Part shown: positions 33,920-44,345 of the stretch, in pieces
Numbering within the stretch: position 1 is the stretch's first letter
Layout: each line of letters begins with the position of its first letter
Position numbers and translations under genes: made by a program
The notes under the pieces: generated by a model
Database searches by the model: none
What the model saw: only the letters and a program-made list of their open reading frames with translations
What the model was told of the DNA's origin: nothing
Assembly (NCBI RefSeq): GCF_028330965.1
Contig: NZ_JAQMUB010000052.1
Span: 62,001-126,000, forward strand
Direction: 5' to 3'
Length of the DNA: 64,000 bases
From: Oscillatoria sp. CS-180
Lineage (GTDB): Bacteria; Cyanobacteriota; Cyanobacteriia; Phormidesmidales; Phormidesmidaceae

Positions 33920-34252
33920 ATGGCTACTCAAATACCCGATAAAATGCCCAAGATCCCAGCAGCAGAGACAAGAGAAGTCTATGAGGAAAGAGTTAAGGCT
34001 GAACTAGATCGGCTAAATGCTCGCATTGATGAGTTTAAGGCAAAAGCGGATCAGGCTAAAGCTGAAGCCGAAATCAACTATCGCAATGCAATGGAAGAAA
34101 TTACTGCCAAGCGAGACGCTTTAGCTCTTAAATGGGAAGAGATGAACTCCTCTGGAGAAGCGGCTTGGAAGGAATTGCAGAAAGGCTTTGAATCTGCTTG
34201 GAATGAGCTTGCTAATTCTTTTGAAAAAGCGTCTAAAAAGTTTGATTGGTAA
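33920..34252 (+). CDS. Sll1863-family stress-response protein
   Basis: 110 residues from the ATG at 33920, with TAAGGAGG 6-8 bp upstream. Almost entirely charged helix, predicted coiled coil: YEERVKAELDRLNARIDEFK, AKADQAKAEAEINYRNAMEE, then an aromatic C-terminal section (AAWKELQKGFESAWNELANS). This is the pattern of the small Sll1863 family, induced under light or osmotic stress in cyanobacteria. No enzymatic motif. It has its own strong terminator 84 bp after the stop, so it is monocistronic. Confidence 0.85.
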   Translation: MATQIPDKMPKIPAAETREVYEERVKAELDRLNARIDEFKAKADQAKAEAEINYRNAMEEITAKRDALALKWEEMNSSGEAAWKELQKGFESAWNELANSFEKASKKFDW

Positions 34253-34335
34253 AAGTTGATGACGCACTTAATCAGCCTAGTGCTGGTATTGGATACTACT
34301 GACATTGATTAATTAGTACTCAATCATCGAAAGTT

Positions 34336-34364
34336 GGAAGGTTTTTATCGAAACCTTCCTTTTT
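34336..34364 (+). terminator. Intrinsic terminator after the Sll1863-like gene
   Basis: GGAAGGTTT and AAACCTTCC form a perfect 9-bp stem around TTATCG, followed by TTTTT. A textbook rho-independent terminator. Confidence 0.9.
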
Positions 34365-34500
34365 GTTATTTCAATCTACGGTTTGGAAATATGTCGCGTT
34401 GGTTATTATCAGTTGTTCGTTATCAAGTTTGTTAACTGTCTGGGTACAAACTGAGCAATCTGGCACGCTAAGCTAATGTCAGCAGTATTTGTCAATTTTT

Positions 34501-35871
34501 ATGAAAACCGTCCCTACGCCTAAAACGTCTCCTTATCTTCAACTGCTCAATTGGATTTTTCGTCCGCTGGAGTACATGGAGGCGAATTTCCAGCGTTGTG
34601 GAGATTTGTTTTTGGCGCGATGGGGGATGCTGGAGTGGATCTTAGTGAGTCATCCAGACGCTCTAAAAACAATTCTGACTCAGGATAGCGGTGACGTAGT
34701 AAGCGCGCCGGGAGAAGTCAGTGCTATTCTCAAACCCTTGTTGGGAGACAATTCTGTCATTTTGCAAAGTGGTGACAAACATCGCCAGCGACGCAAGCTA
34801 ATCATGCCGCCTTTTCACGGCGAACGATTGAAGGTCTACGCTGACTTGATCCAAAACATCACCCGATCGCTCATGGGCGAGATGAGGGATGGTCAAACTT
34901 TCCAGGCGAGAGACCTGACACAGAAACTTGCTATGCGGGTCATTTTGCAAGCGGTGTTTGGGCTGCATGAGGGCGATCGCTACCGCCGCTTAGAAACGCT
35001 GTTGGCAGAACGTTTGGATATGCTCAGCAGCCCAATTGCATCTACCCTGATCTTTTTCCCGGCGCTGCAAAGGAACTATGGCGCTTGGAGTCCAGGAGCC
35101 AAAATAGCTCAGCAGTCGCAAGAGATTGATTCGCTTCTCTATGCTGAAATCAAAGCCCGTAGAGCATCTCTAGATCCGACACGCAAAGACATCTTGTCCT
35201 TGCTGCTGCTGGCCAAGGATGACGCTGGCAACGGGTTGACTGATGAAGAACTGCGGGATGAACTGATGACGCTGCTGGTTGCAGGTCATGAAACGACCGC
35301 CACAGCCCTAGCCTGGAGCCTCTACTGGACCCACCATCACCCACAGATCAAGGAGAAAGTTCGGCAAGAAATTGAGGCAGACGGGGCCATTGATAATGCG
35401 ATCGCCCTCACGAAGCTGCCTTACCTAGAAGCCGTTTGTAATGAAACGCTGCGCATTTATCCAGTGGCAATGCTGACTTTTGGTCGTATGATTCATCAGC
35501 CAATCACCCTGTTGGATTACACCCTTGATGAGCCGGGACGGTTGCTCGTTGGCTGCATTTATCTGCTCCACCGGCGAGAAGATCTTTACCCTCAACCTCA
35601 AGAATTTCGTCCCGAGCGTTTTCTGGAACGCCAATATTCGGCCTATGAGTTCATGCCCTTTGGAGGGGGAGCACGGCGCTGCATTGGCTATGCTCTAGCA
35701 ATGTATGAACTGAAAATTGCGCTGGGGACGTTGCTGACTCACTACGATTTGGAGATGGCGAGCGATCGCCCCGTGCGTCCCGAACGTCGCGGCCTTACTT
35801 TGGGAATGAAGGGTGGCGTCGAGATGGTCTTCAAGGGCAAACGATCCGTTCCAACTCCAGCAATGGTCTAG
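34501..35871 (+). CDS. Cytochrome P450, CYP110-like
   Basis: 456 residues from the ATG at 34501 (a TTG 12 bp upstream is in frame). Haem-thiolate monooxygenase signatures are complete: I-helix AGHETTATALAW, K-helix ETLR, the PERF segment (FRPERFLER) and the haem loop FMPFGGGARRCIGYALA with the axial Cys at residue 394. Overall similarity by eye is to the CYP110 family, the most widespread P450 family in cyanobacteria, linked to fatty-acid, alkane or terpenoid hydroxylation. No N-terminal membrane anchor is obvious. No redox partner or terpene synthase gene is adjacent, so the substrate is unknown. Confidence 0.92.
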   Translation: MKTVPTPKTSPYLQLLNWIFRPLEYMEANFQRCGDLFLARWGMLEWILVSHPDALKTILTQDSGDVVSAPGEVSAILKPLLGDNSVILQSGDKHRQRRKLIMPPFHGERLKVYADLIQNITRSLMGEMRDGQTFQARDLTQKLAMRVILQAVFGLHEGDRYRRLETLLAERLDMLSSPIASTLIFFPALQRNYGAWSPGAKIAQQSQEIDSLLYAEIKARRASLDPTRKDILSLLLLAKDDAGNGLTDEELRDELMTLLVAGHETTATALAWSLYWTHHHPQIKEKVRQEIEADGAIDNAIALTKLPYLEAVCNETLRIYPVAMLTFGRMIHQPITLLDYTLDEPGRLLVGCIYLLHRREDLYPQPQEFRPERFLERQYSAYEFMPFGGGARRCIGYALAMYELKIALGTLLTHYDLEMASDRPVRPERRGLTLGMKGGVEMVFKGKRSVPTPAMV

Positions 35872-36030
35872 CTCGAATGAAAAAGAACTAGGAGAACAGG
35901 GTTTAGGTTGCTGTGGCGGAGCAATAGGACAAAACCTGACGCCTCAACCCTGACTTCTCTGTAGCGGATACTCGACTCGGCACGTCTTTCTACTAGATAC
36001 TAGAGTTAGCAGCTTAAACCATGCAGCACC

Positions 36031-37341
36031 ATGAAAAAGCGCAGGCAGCCTTGGGGATGGATATTGGCCAGCATCCTAGCTTGGGGGGCAACGTTGGAAC
36101 TGACTCGTTCAGCAACCCCACCTCCCGACGTGGATACAACAGGCGATGAAACGACAGAAACGGCTTTCTCTGAAGAAGATCCTCTAGGGACAGCTTTTGA
36201 AAACGCCATAAGAGCTGCCAATCTGGCTCAGTCTGCCGAAACGCCTGAGGATTGGAGTGCTGTCGCGATCGCTTGGTCCGCAGCAATTCAGGCTCTGCAA
36301 GCCGTTCCACCCGATAGCCCCGAATGGCTCTTTGCTCAGCGGAAAACCAGAGAATATTTAACGAATCAAGAGATCGCCCTGCAACGGGCGGAAGCCGCAG
36401 GGACCTCAGCTGTGTTTCCAACCCTCGGAAACCCGGTTTTGGATGAACAGCTGGCGGTGTATTTATCTTATGTAGCAACGTTTGGTCCCCCTGATGTGTT
36501 GGTCATTGGCAGTTCCCGAGCACTACAGGGATTGAATCCCCAGATTTTGCAGCAGCGTCTCAGCCAGCAAGGAATTGAATCGCCTCGGGCTTATACCTTT
36601 GCCGTGAACGGTGCAACGGCTCAGGTCGTGAGCTTTATTCTGCGACAGCTTTTGACGCAGGAACAGATGCCGGAAATGATTGTTTGGGCGGGCGGATCGC
36701 GCTCTTTTAATAGCGGTCGAGTGGATCGGACCTTTGCCAGAATTCTAGAATCACCAGGTTATGCTGCACTGCAGGCTGGCGATCGCCCTAAAATTGATGA
36801 CCCGGAGGAAACAACCGATTCAGAAGACTCGGAAGACGATAAAAACAGTCTTTTACCAGTGACGACCATCAATAGCTATGGTTTTCTAAGGGTCAGTGAT
36901 GTCTTTGAACCCAGTGTTTACTACCAAAACTTTCCTCGGGTTGCGGGCTTGTATGATTCTTCTTACCAGGCATTTAACTTGGATGGCGTGCAGACTATGT
37001 CTTTCAGGGCGATCGCTAATTTTGCTCAGGCCAACGATATTCCCTTGATCTTTGTCAATCTTCCGCTTAGCGCTGACTACCTTGATGAAACGCGCCTTTT
37101 CTATGAACAGCAGTTTCAGCAATACCTAGAAACGGAATCGCGCTCGGGTGGATTTACGGTCGTAGACCTGCTCCAAGAATGGCCTGATCGCAACAATATC
37201 TTTGCGGATCCCAGCCATCTTAATCAGGTTGGAGCCGCTCAGGTTGCGATGAAAATTGCTGCCGACCCCTCCATTCCCTGGGATCGTCTTAACGAGAGTG
37301 AGGCGTTGAGCGAGGCTGATGAAGAGGAAGCAGCAGAATAA
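36031..37341 (+). CDS. Exported or anchored SGNH-like (DUF1574-type) protein
   Basis: 436 residues. The N-terminus (MKKRRQPWGWILASILAW) is a signal peptide or membrane anchor. Residues 30-110 are acidic and helical. From about residue 145 an SGNH-hydrolase-like fold is suggested by VLVIGSSRALQGLNPQ (block I Ser in GSSR), a central AGGSRSF and the C-terminal DPSHLNQVGA, where Asp and His fit block V. This pattern resembles DUF1574/AlgX-like acetylation-pathway proteins of the cell surface. An acidic linker (EETTDSEDSEDDKN) interrupts the domain at about 255-270. The substrate is unknown; polysaccharide O-acetyl handling is a guess. Confidence 0.65.
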   Translation: MKKRRQPWGWILASILAWGATLELTRSATPPPDVDTTGDETTETAFSEEDPLGTAFENAIRAANLAQSAETPEDWSAVAIAWSAAIQALQAVPPDSPEWLFAQRKTREYLTNQEIALQRAEAAGTSAVFPTLGNPVLDEQLAVYLSYVATFGPPDVLVIGSSRALQGLNPQILQQRLSQQGIESPRAYTFAVNGATAQVVSFILRQLLTQEQMPEMIVWAGGSRSFNSGRVDRTFARILESPGYAALQAGDRPKIDDPEETTDSEDSEDDKNSLLPVTTINSYGFLRVSDVFEPSVYYQNFPRVAGLYDSSYQAFNLDGVQTMSFRAIANFAQANDIPLIFVNLPLSADYLDETRLFYEQQFQQYLETESRSGGFTVVDLLQEWPDRNNIFADPSHLNQVGAAQVAMKIAADPSIPWDRLNESEALSEADEEEAAE

Positions 37342-37406
37342 ACGGTCTTAGGACAAACATGAAACTGGCGACGCCATAACTTAGACTGCTCCCCTGAATT
37401 TTGTCC

Positions 37407-40400
37407 TCAACGGTTTGCTTTTGGCAAAACTAACTCTGCAACAGCGATCGCCAGCGTTTCGGGCTGTACGGGTTTAGTAATGTGTTTTTGAAAGCCACTG
37501 TCGAGCGCGTGCTGATAGTCTTCTTGACGAGCATAGGCTGTTAGGGCGATCGCAGGAATTGTTCCTCCCTGTTCGGGCGAGCGTGATCGCAGCTGTCGAA
37601 TTAATGCATAACCATCCATATCAGGCATGCCGATATCACTGATTAAAATATCTGGGATAAACGTTTCGAGTGCGCTCAAGGCCGCTTTGGCAGACGTGAA
37701 AACGATCACCTCAGCCCCATATTGGCTCAGTATGACTTTCGTCATCTCCAACGAATCAGGACTGTCATCAACTGCAACGACTTGCACATGGCTGAGATCT
37801 ACTTGCTCCTGAGAGAGCCGACTAGGCAACTGAGCCGTTGACGAGTCTTTCAGCAACGGGAGACTAACTGTAAAGGTGGCTCCATGCCCTTCGCCTAAAC
37901 TAGCGGCTTTGATATTGCCGCCGTGAGCTTCTACCAAATAGCGAACGATCGCCAGCCCTAAGCCCAATCCACCAAACTGACGGGTGATGGAGGTATCTTC
38001 TTGGCGAAACGATTCAAAAATGTGAGGCAAGAAGTCTGGGGGAATTCCGATACCCGTATCTGACACAATGATGTGCGCCTGTTTTCGCTTGCGAACTAAC
38101 TTGACCTCGATTCGCCCATTATTGGGTGTGAACTTGATGGCATTGGACAATAAATTCCAAACGACCTGCTGGAGTCTAGCCATATCTCCTTGGATCTGTC
38201 CCACGTCTGATAAGTCTAGGTGTATCTCGATCTCCTTCGCTTTGGCTGCTGACTTGACGGTTTCCAGAGCCGCTTCAATAACGGATATGGGGTCGACGGG
38301 GACGGTTTCTAGTTTGAGCTTGCCCCGTAAAATACGAGCAACATCCAATAAATCATCAATTAGTTGGCTCTGTAGCTTGGCGTTTCGTTCAATTGTTTCA
38401 AGGGCTTGAGCTGTCTTCTCAGCACTGAGTCGATTGGTTTGCAATAGACTGGCCCAGCCTAAGATCGGGTTGAGGGGCGATCGCAGTTCGTGAGAAAGAA
38501 TAGCTAAAAACTCATCTTTAATACGATTGGCCCGCTCCGCATCTTCTCTAGCGGCTAGTTCTCGCTGAAGTGATTTCTCCCTTTCGGCTTCAATCTGCTT
38601 ACGAGCGCTGATCTCCTTAAACAAAACGGCAACTCTATGATCTTCGGGAGCGGCAATTGGAAAAGCGTGCACCTCAAACCAACGATCTATTGCCTCGGCA
38701 GCGTTTTCAAAGCGCATCGGTTCGCCCGTAGCCACGATGCGCCCATAAATTTCAGGCCAATGGCTTTCCAGATTCGGAACCAACTGACGGGCTGTCTTAC
38801 CGGCTGCTTGCTGAAGTCCGGTCTGACGCTCAAATGCAGGATTGACTTCTAGGAATAGATAGTCAACTGGCTGATTATCATCATCAAACAAGACTTCGAT
38901 GACGCAGAAACCGTCTTCCATTGACTCAAAGAGCGTACGATAGCGTTCCTCTGATTGACTTAACGCAGTTTCCACCCGTTTTCGATCCGTCAAGTCAGTC
39001 AGTGCTCCTGGAAAGGCGATCGCCTTTCCAGCCAAGTCATATTCTGCTCGACCCCGTGCTAGAACCCATCGCTCTTCACCTCGGGCATTATGAACCCGAA
39101 ACTCCGTTGAGTAATTTCCACGAGTGACGATCGCTCGACTAATGTCCGCTTCGACTTGGGGGCGATCGTCGGGGTGCATTGCGTCTAGAAACTTTTCGAT
39201 AGGCAGACCTGTTTTTGCTTGATTGGGGTCAACACCAAACAGATCGGCGCAACTGCTATCCGTAGTCACCAGATTGTGTACAATGTCCCAGCGCCAAGTG
39301 GAAATAGCCCCTGCCAATAAAGCTGCTTCTAGCTGAATGTGAGCTTCCTTCAGAGCTAGCTCAGTGCGTTTGATATCGGTGACTTCTTCACAAACGGTAC
39401 TAATTCCAATGATTTGATTTCCGTCCTTCAAAGGGACGAAGTTTTCCCGCCAGATACGCTTCACGCCTGGCGAAGCCGGAGTTTCACCCTCAATTTCAAC
39501 GTTCAGAAGGGGTTCTCCATTTTGAAGAATGGGAAACAAAAACTGTTCCGCCTCATCGGCCAAATCAGGGAGCAGTTCACGAATGGTGTAGCCTAGATGG
39601 GCCTCAGCTGACGGACCGTTCATCTCTGCCAATCGTTGGTTGATCCGCACAAACCTGAGGTCTCGGTCAAACACTGCGAGGCCAATGGGGGCTGTTTGAT
39701 AGATGGCTTCTAGCTCAGCGAGTTGCTGGCGTAATTTGACCTGATTCTCTTGTAATGAAGCTTCTGCCTGAATACGTTCGGTGATATCAACACCCGAGGG
39801 AATTAAATACTCGACTTGTCCGTCGGCATCAAATAAAGGAACTAACGCAAAATCAATGGTGATGAACCGATCAGGCCCTAATCGAATCCTGGCGTCGTAG
39901 CGCACCTTGTCTCCACTTGCAGCCCTCTGTATCGCCGTTCTGAGAAGCTGTTGCACACTCGCATCATAAGACCACCAATAGGTTTGCTCGAAAGGTTGAC
40001 TCAAGACTTCAATGGGTTGCAGAGAGGCAGATACTAAAGCCATTTGATTGACTTCAATCAAAATTCCGTCTGGAGTCAACACACCAACAAAGCTTTGCAA
40101 GCTGTCCAGAACTCGCCGCAGATTCTTTTCATCGCTTTTCAACGCTGTTTCAGCCTGCTTGGATTGACAGTAAGTCTCCAACAGTCTATTTTCTTCCACC
40201 GTTGAAAACGGTTCGAGCGACTGTCGCTGAGGCAACGCTCCATTGCCGTCAGTTGGGCTACTGAGATAATCAATCCGAAAATCAACGATCTCGCCTGCAT
40301 CATCTCGAATGGCTGAAAACACCCCACAGCAATTACCCTCATTTCCGGCAGGCAGTACAGAGAGTTCTGGATTAGAGAGATGATCGAACTGTAATTCAGT

Positions 40401-40781
40401 GCTTGTAACCGCAGTACGAAGTGCGTTGCATAGACTGTCCGGCGTCAATTGATCTTTGACGAGATAGTCAGCTGCACCCGCTTTAATGACTGCCACTGCC
40501 GTTTGAATATCCTCGTCGCCAATGACGATAATTGGAGGACGTATTGCTTTCCAATAGACTTTGATCTGAGCCAGCAGGTCTAGGCTGTCTTGCTTAGAAA
40601 AAGCTTCTATTAGAACGACATTGACCTCATGGAATCGGCGTTCTGCTAAGGAAAGACTATGCCGCTGCACCTCAACTAGTCGATAGGAAATGGTGGAGTC
40701 TTGTTGTAAGAAACGCTCATAGCTTTCGGTGAGTGTTTGAGCGCTACCAATAACCAGAATAGTCCGGTCAAGCCTAGTCAT
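37407..40781 (-). CDS. Hybrid sensor histidine kinase with multiple PAS domains
   Basis: 1124 residues. Residues 1-130 are a receiver-like domain whose phospho-acceptor position is Glu59 (VVLIEAF) though Lys109 is kept. A series of about four PAS/PAC domains follows (for example ERYRTLFESMEDGFCVIEVL and the DLTDRKR and DITERIQ linkers). The HisKA helix carries H764 in ILSHELRSPLNPILGW. The HATPase domain has the N-box NLLSNAIKFTP, VSDTGIGIPPDFL and GGLGLGLAIVRYLVEAHGG. The C-terminal receiver is complete (VVAVDDSPDS, ISDIGMPDMDGY, ITKPVQP). No membrane segment is seen, so it is a cytosolic sensor of an unknown, possibly redox or light, signal. No cognate regulator is adjacent. Confidence 0.92.
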   Translation of the reverse strand: MTRLDRTILVIGSAQTLTESYERFLQQDSTISYRLVEVQRHSLSLAERRFHEVNVVLIEAFSKQDSLDLLAQIKVYWKAIRPPIIVIGDEDIQTAVAVIKAGAADYLVKDQLTPDSLCNALRTAVTSTELQFDHLSNPELSVLPAGNEGNCCGVFSAIRDDAGEIVDFRIDYLSSPTDGNGALPQRQSLEPFSTVEENRLLETYCQSKQAETALKSDEKNLRRVLDSLQSFVGVLTPDGILIEVNQMALVSASLQPIEVLSQPFEQTYWWSYDASVQQLLRTAIQRAASGDKVRYDARIRLGPDRFITIDFALVPLFDADGQVEYLIPSGVDITERIQAEASLQENQVKLRQQLAELEAIYQTAPIGLAVFDRDLRFVRINQRLAEMNGPSAEAHLGYTIRELLPDLADEAEQFLFPILQNGEPLLNVEIEGETPASPGVKRIWRENFVPLKDGNQIIGISTVCEEVTDIKRTELALKEAHIQLEAALLAGAISTWRWDIVHNLVTTDSSCADLFGVDPNQAKTGLPIEKFLDAMHPDDRPQVEADISRAIVTRGNYSTEFRVHNARGEERWVLARGRAEYDLAGKAIAFPGALTDLTDRKRVETALSQSEERYRTLFESMEDGFCVIEVLFDDDNQPVDYLFLEVNPAFERQTGLQQAAGKTARQLVPNLESHWPEIYGRIVATGEPMRFENAAEAIDRWFEVHAFPIAAPEDHRVAVLFKEISARKQIEAEREKSLQRELAAREDAERANRIKDEFLAILSHELRSPLNPILGWASLLQTNRLSAEKTAQALETIERNAKLQSQLIDDLLDVARILRGKLKLETVPVDPISVIEAALETVKSAAKAKEIEIHLDLSDVGQIQGDMARLQQVVWNLLSNAIKFTPNNGRIEVKLVRKRKQAHIIVSDTGIGIPPDFLPHIFESFRQEDTSITRQFGGLGLGLAIVRYLVEAHGGNIKAASLGEGHGATFTVSLPLLKDSSTAQLPSRLSQEQVDLSHVQVVAVDDSPDSLEMTKVILSQYGAEVIVFTSAKAALSALETFIPDILISDIGMPDMDGYALIRQLRSRSPEQGGTIPAIALTAYARQEDYQHALDSGFQKHITKPVQPETLAIAVAELVLPKANR

Positions 40782-40820
40782 AGTGTTATTTGAGTCTCCA
40801 GAGACTAGTTATTTGCCAAG

Positions 40821-40926
40821 ATATAGCGTTAGCCATTTAACTTAGTACGCCTAGAAGCTACTCAACTTAGCGCATAGCCGAATGGCTGACCGCCTTGGCC
40901 TAACGGAACTGGCGAGGGCTATAGCT
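40821..40926 (-). repeat. Dispersed ~105-bp element, copy 4
   Basis: Ends are ATATAGCGTTAGCCATTTAA and GGAACTGGCGAGGGCTATAG. The middle block TTAGCGCATAGCCGAATGGC is diverged from the CGCCAGATGGC form. It lies 39 bp upstream of the hybrid kinase start codon, so it may affect that gene's transcription. Confidence 0.75.
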
Positions 40927-41033
40927 CAAGATACATACACGTCATTTACTTTTACCATCTTCTAAATAGTGCTGAATCTATCTCATGGGGGATGTTATTC
41001 TCTCAGCCAGCATCGTTGCTGCGGGCTACTTTG

Positions 41034-41265
41034 CTATAGCTCTGGCCATCTAGACTTGTGTAACCCGATAGCGTCTGGTACCGCTACGCGGAATTCAAAA
41101 TTCAAAATACTCTGCGAGAAGAGCAAAGCTCTACAAAACTAAGGCAGATAAGCTTTCTCAGTGTTTTAAATGGTGAGCCTATTCCTGCCGCAGTGTACTA
41201 GGTGCTTGACTCATAGCCCGATAGCTCACCGTCTTGGCCTAACGAAACTGATGACGGCTATTAAA
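41034..41265 (-). repeat. Dispersed ~105-bp element, copy 5/6, split by a second repeat
   Basis: The left part 41034-41079 (CTATAGCTCTGGCCATCTAG, then GATAGCGTCTGGT) matches the left half of copy 3. The right part 41199-41265 (TAGGTGCTTGACTCATAGCC, then CCGTCTTGGCCTAACGAAAC) matches its right half. About 120 bp lie between, opening with TACCGCTACGCGGAATTCAA and the heptads AATTCAA/AATTCAA. The simplest reading is one element interrupted by another intergenic repeat. The rest of the 40782-41285 spacer (504 bp) has no gene. Confidence 0.65.
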
Positions 41266-41285
41266 GCCGCCTTAATGGTTTGCTG

Positions 41286-41546
41286 CTATTTTTCTAAGCG
41301 AATTGCGAACCACTGCATTGCCTGACCAGGCCGCAGTTCAAAGTCACAAGCAGTGGCAATCAAATACTTGGCCTGCTCCTGAATAGAGGAAAACTTCGCC
41401 AGGTCGCGAGGGAGATTAGATTGGCGATCGCTCAATATTTGCTCAAGCTTTTGGCGAAGTTCCTCAGCCGTTAAAATCTGCTCCTCTTCTCCCGGCATGA
41501 GCAGAACGAAGTATTCTTCTTCATACATCAATGAGTAGTCAGGCAT
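41286..41546 (-). CDS. Chlororespiratory reduction protein 7 (CRR7) family
   Basis: 86 residues, soluble and acidic. MPDYSLMYEEEYFVLL at the start, LTAEELRQKLEQILSDRQ in the middle and a C-terminal MQWFAIRLEK match the CRR7 family of cyanobacteria and plastids. In plants CRR7 is needed for assembly of the chloroplast NAD(P)H dehydrogenase-like complex. The cyanobacterial role is less clear. It starts 12 bp after the secA stop on the same strand, so the two are probably co-transcribed. Confidence 0.8.
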   Translation of the reverse strand: MPDYSLMYEEEYFVLLMPGEEEQILTAEELRQKLEQILSDRQSNLPRDLAKFSSIQEQAKYLIATACDFELRPGQAMQWFAIRLEK

Positions 41547-41558
41547 GATGGGATTCCA

Positions 41559-44345
41559 CTAACCAACTTCCTGAGAGGTCTTGACTTGAGGTTGGGCTTG
41601 AGGCTGGAACTGGAACAGGGTGTAGACAACATTTCGTCGGATGCCCGTCATCATATCCAGGAAGACCTCATAGCCTTCACTCTTGTATTCGATGAGGGGA
41701 TCCTTCTGTCCATATCCTCGCAGACCTACCGTTTCTCGCAGGGCATCCATCTGCTGAAGATGTTCTCGCCAAAGGGTATCAATTTGCTGAAGGATGAAGA
41801 AGCGCTCAGCTTCTCGCATCAAACCCGGCTTCATTTGGTCTACCTGAGCCTCTTTCATGTCGTAAGCCGTGCGGACCTGCTCATGCAGAAACGTCTTGAT
41901 CTCCCCAATCGAAAGATCCTCTAGCTGCTCTGGCTCCATGTCAGACAGCAGGTAAACAAATTCCTTCACCTTCTCAACCATTTCAGGCAGCTTCCATTCC
42001 TCGGATGGCAGCTCAGGGTTGATGTAGGCTTCCACGATGTCATCCATCGTGCGTTCAGCATAAGAGATAACTAATTCCTTTAGGTCTTGCCCTTCTAGGA
42101 CGCGCCGCCGTTCAGCATAAATGGCTCGCCGCTGGTTGTTCATCACTTCGTCGTATTCGAATACCTGTTTACGAATGTCGTAGTAGTAGGTTTCGACTTT
42201 CTTCTGAGCGCCTTCGAGCGAGCGCGTCAGCATTCCCGATTCGATGGGCATGTCCTCTTCAACGCGGAACATGTTCATCAGACCAGCAACACGATCGCCC
42301 CCAAAAATCCGCAGCAGGTTATCTTCCAAACTCAGGAAGAATCGAGTAGAGCCTGGGTCGCCCTGTCGTCCAGCCCGACCCCGCAGTTGATTGTCAACCC
42401 GACGAGATTCGTGACGTTCTGTACCAATAACGTGCAGTCCACCTAGTTCAATCACTTTGTCGTGTTCGGCGTCAGTGAAGCGCTCGTACTCCGACAAAAT
42501 TAGTGTGTAAACGTCTCGCAGTTTTTCGACAACCGGATCGTCAGTGGGTGCTTTCTCTGCCGCGATCGCCACTTTTTCCTCAGCTTCCAACTCCGGTAAA
42601 CTGCGATCGCCATAGGTTTCGACCGCAAAATCCACGGCTTCTTTCAAAGCCCTTTCCGCCTCATTGGAAAGCTCAGTCGGGAAAATATCGGGTGAAGCCT
42701 TCCAAGTCTTCACTTTCTTCTTAGTGTCTCCAAAGCCTTGAGATTTAGTTCGTCCCTTAGTACCGGGGACCGAAACCATCATGTCATCTTCTTCGGGCTT
42801 CACAATTCGCGGCAGCAAGTATTCCCGAATCTTCAGACGCGCCATGTAGTCGGCGTTACCACCCAAGATAATATCTGTTCCGCGTCCTGCCATGTTGGTG
42901 GCGATCGTGACGGCCCCACCTCGACCCGCCTGTGCGACAATCTCAGCTTCCCGCTCTACATTCTCTGGCTTTGCGTTCAGCAGATTATGGGGAATTTCCT
43001 GTTCTGCTAGCAGAGTCGATAGCAATTCCGACTTTTCAACACTTGTGGTTCCAACCAAAACTGGGCGATCCGCTTCGTGCATTTCAGCACATTCGCTGGC
43101 AACAGCCTTCCACTTCGCCATCTCAGTTTTATAAACCACGTCAGCCAAGTCCCGCCGCCGAGAAGGCTTATTGGTCTCGATGACAGTGACTTCTAGGTCG
43201 TAGATCTTTTCAAATTCCGCTTCTTCCGTTTTGGCTGTCCCTGTCATACCGGACAACTTAGGATACAGCAAGAAGAAGTTTTGATAAGTAATGCTGGCTA
43301 GAGTCTGGGTTTCAGGCTGAATTTCAGTGTGCTCTTTGGCCTCAATGGCTTGGTGCAGTCCATCACTCCAGCGACGGCCCGGCATCACCCGCCCAGTAAA
43401 TTCATCCACGATGACAACTTCGCCATTGCGAACAATGTAGTTGACATCTTTAGTAAACAGTTCCTTGGCCTTGATAGCATTGAAAACGTAGTGCGCCCAA
43501 GGATCTTTCGGGTCGAACAAGTCTTGTACGCCTAACAGTTCCTCAGCTCGGATAAAACCCTCATCGGTGAGCAATACATTGCGGGCCTTCTCATCGGTTT
43601 CGTAGTGATCTTCACCATTGAGAGCCGCTGCTACTTCTGCGGCCTGAGTATATTTTTCACTCGGACGTTCAACCTGACCTGAGATGATCAAAGGTGTCCG
43701 AGCTTCATCGATCAGGATGGAGTCAACTTCGTCAATGACGCAGAAATTGAAAGGACGCTGAACAACATCGGCGATCGCCGTTGCCATATTGTCCCTCAAG
43801 TAGTCAAAGCCAAATTCGCTGTTGGTGCCGTAAGTAATATCGCAGGCGTAGTTCTTCTTCCGCTCAGTCGGACTCATCCCCTGCTGAATCAGCCCCACAT
43901 TCAATCCCAGAAAGCGGTGAACCTGTCCCATCCACTCGGCGTCCCGTCGGGCTAGATAGTCGTTCACCGTAACAACGTGGGCACCCTTGCCTGTCAGCGC
44001 GTTGAGATAGCTAGGTAGGGTGGCCACCAGTGTTTTACCCTCACCCGTCTTCATCTCGGCAATCTGCCCCTCGTGGAGCACCATGCCACCAATCATCTGA
44101 ACATCGAAGTGGCGCATCCCTAGAACGCGCTTAGACGCTTCTCGCACCACTGCAAAAGCTTCAGGAAGAAGGTCATCTAGAGACTCACCTTTCTCCAAAC
44201 GCTGCTTGAACTCACCCGTCTTAGCGGTTAGTTCTTCATCTGACAACGGCTGGATGTCTTCTTCCAGCAGGTTGATTTCCACTACGTCAGGTTTGTAGCG
44301 CTTGAGTTTGCGAACGTTTGGATCACCAAGCAGTGCTTTGAGCAT
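41559..44345 (-). CDS. secA: Preprotein translocase ATPase SecA
   Basis: 928 residues. The motor of the Sec translocon in plasma and thylakoid membranes. All landmarks are present: [20 protein letters not shown] (Walker A), [20 protein letters not shown] (DEAD-type Walker B), the preprotein-crosslinking domain, [40 protein letters not shown] (motif VI), the helical scaffold and two-helix finger. Cyanobacterium-style insertions occur around residues 535-610 ([20 protein letters not shown]). The C-terminus ends QVKTSQEVG, without the zinc-binding SecB-interaction tail, as usual in cyanobacteria, which lack SecB. Confidence 0.98.
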   Translation of the reverse strand: MLKALLGDPNVRKLKRYKPDVVEINLLEEDIQPLSDEELTAKTGEFKQRLEKGESLDDLLPEAFAVVREASKRVLGMRHFDVQMIGGMVLHEGQIAEMKTGEGKTLVATLPSYLNALTGKGAHVVTVNDYLARRDAEWMGQVHRFLGLNVGLIQQGMSPTERKKNYACDITYGTNSEFGFDYLRDNMATAIADVVQRPFNFCVIDEVDSILIDEARTPLIISGQVERPSEKYTQAAEVAAALNGEDHYETDEKARNVLLTDEGFIRAEELLGVQDLFDPKDPWAHYVFNAIKAKELFTKDVNYIVRNGEVVIVDEFTGRVMPGRRWSDGLHQAIEAKEHTEIQPETQTLASITYQNFFLLYPKLSGMTGTAKTEEAEFEKIYDLEVTVIETNKPSRRRDLADVVYKTEMAKWKAVASECAEMHEADRPVLVGTTSVEKSELLSTLLAEQEIPHNLLNAKPENVEREAEIVAQAGRGGAVTIATNMAGRGTDIILGGNADYMARLKIREYLLPRIVKPEEDDMMVSVPGTKGRTKSQGFGDTKKKVKTWKASPDIFPTELSNEAERALKEAVDFAVETYGDRSLPELEAEEKVAIAAEKAPTDDPVVEKLRDVYTLILSEYERFTDAEHDKVIELGGLHVIGTERHESRRVDNQLRGRAGRQGDPGSTRFFLSLEDNLLRIFGGDRVAGLMNMFRVEEDMPIESGMLTRSLEGAQKKVETYYYDIRKQVFEYDEVMNNQRRAIYAERRRVLEGQDLKELVISYAERTMDDIVEAYINPELPSEEWKLPEMVEKVKEFVYLLSDMEPEQLEDLSIGEIKTFLHEQVRTAYDMKEAQVDQMKPGLMREAERFFILQQIDTLWREHLQQMDALRETVGLRGYGQKDPLIEYKSEGYEVFLDMMTGIRRNVVYTLFQFQPQAQPQVKTSQEVG

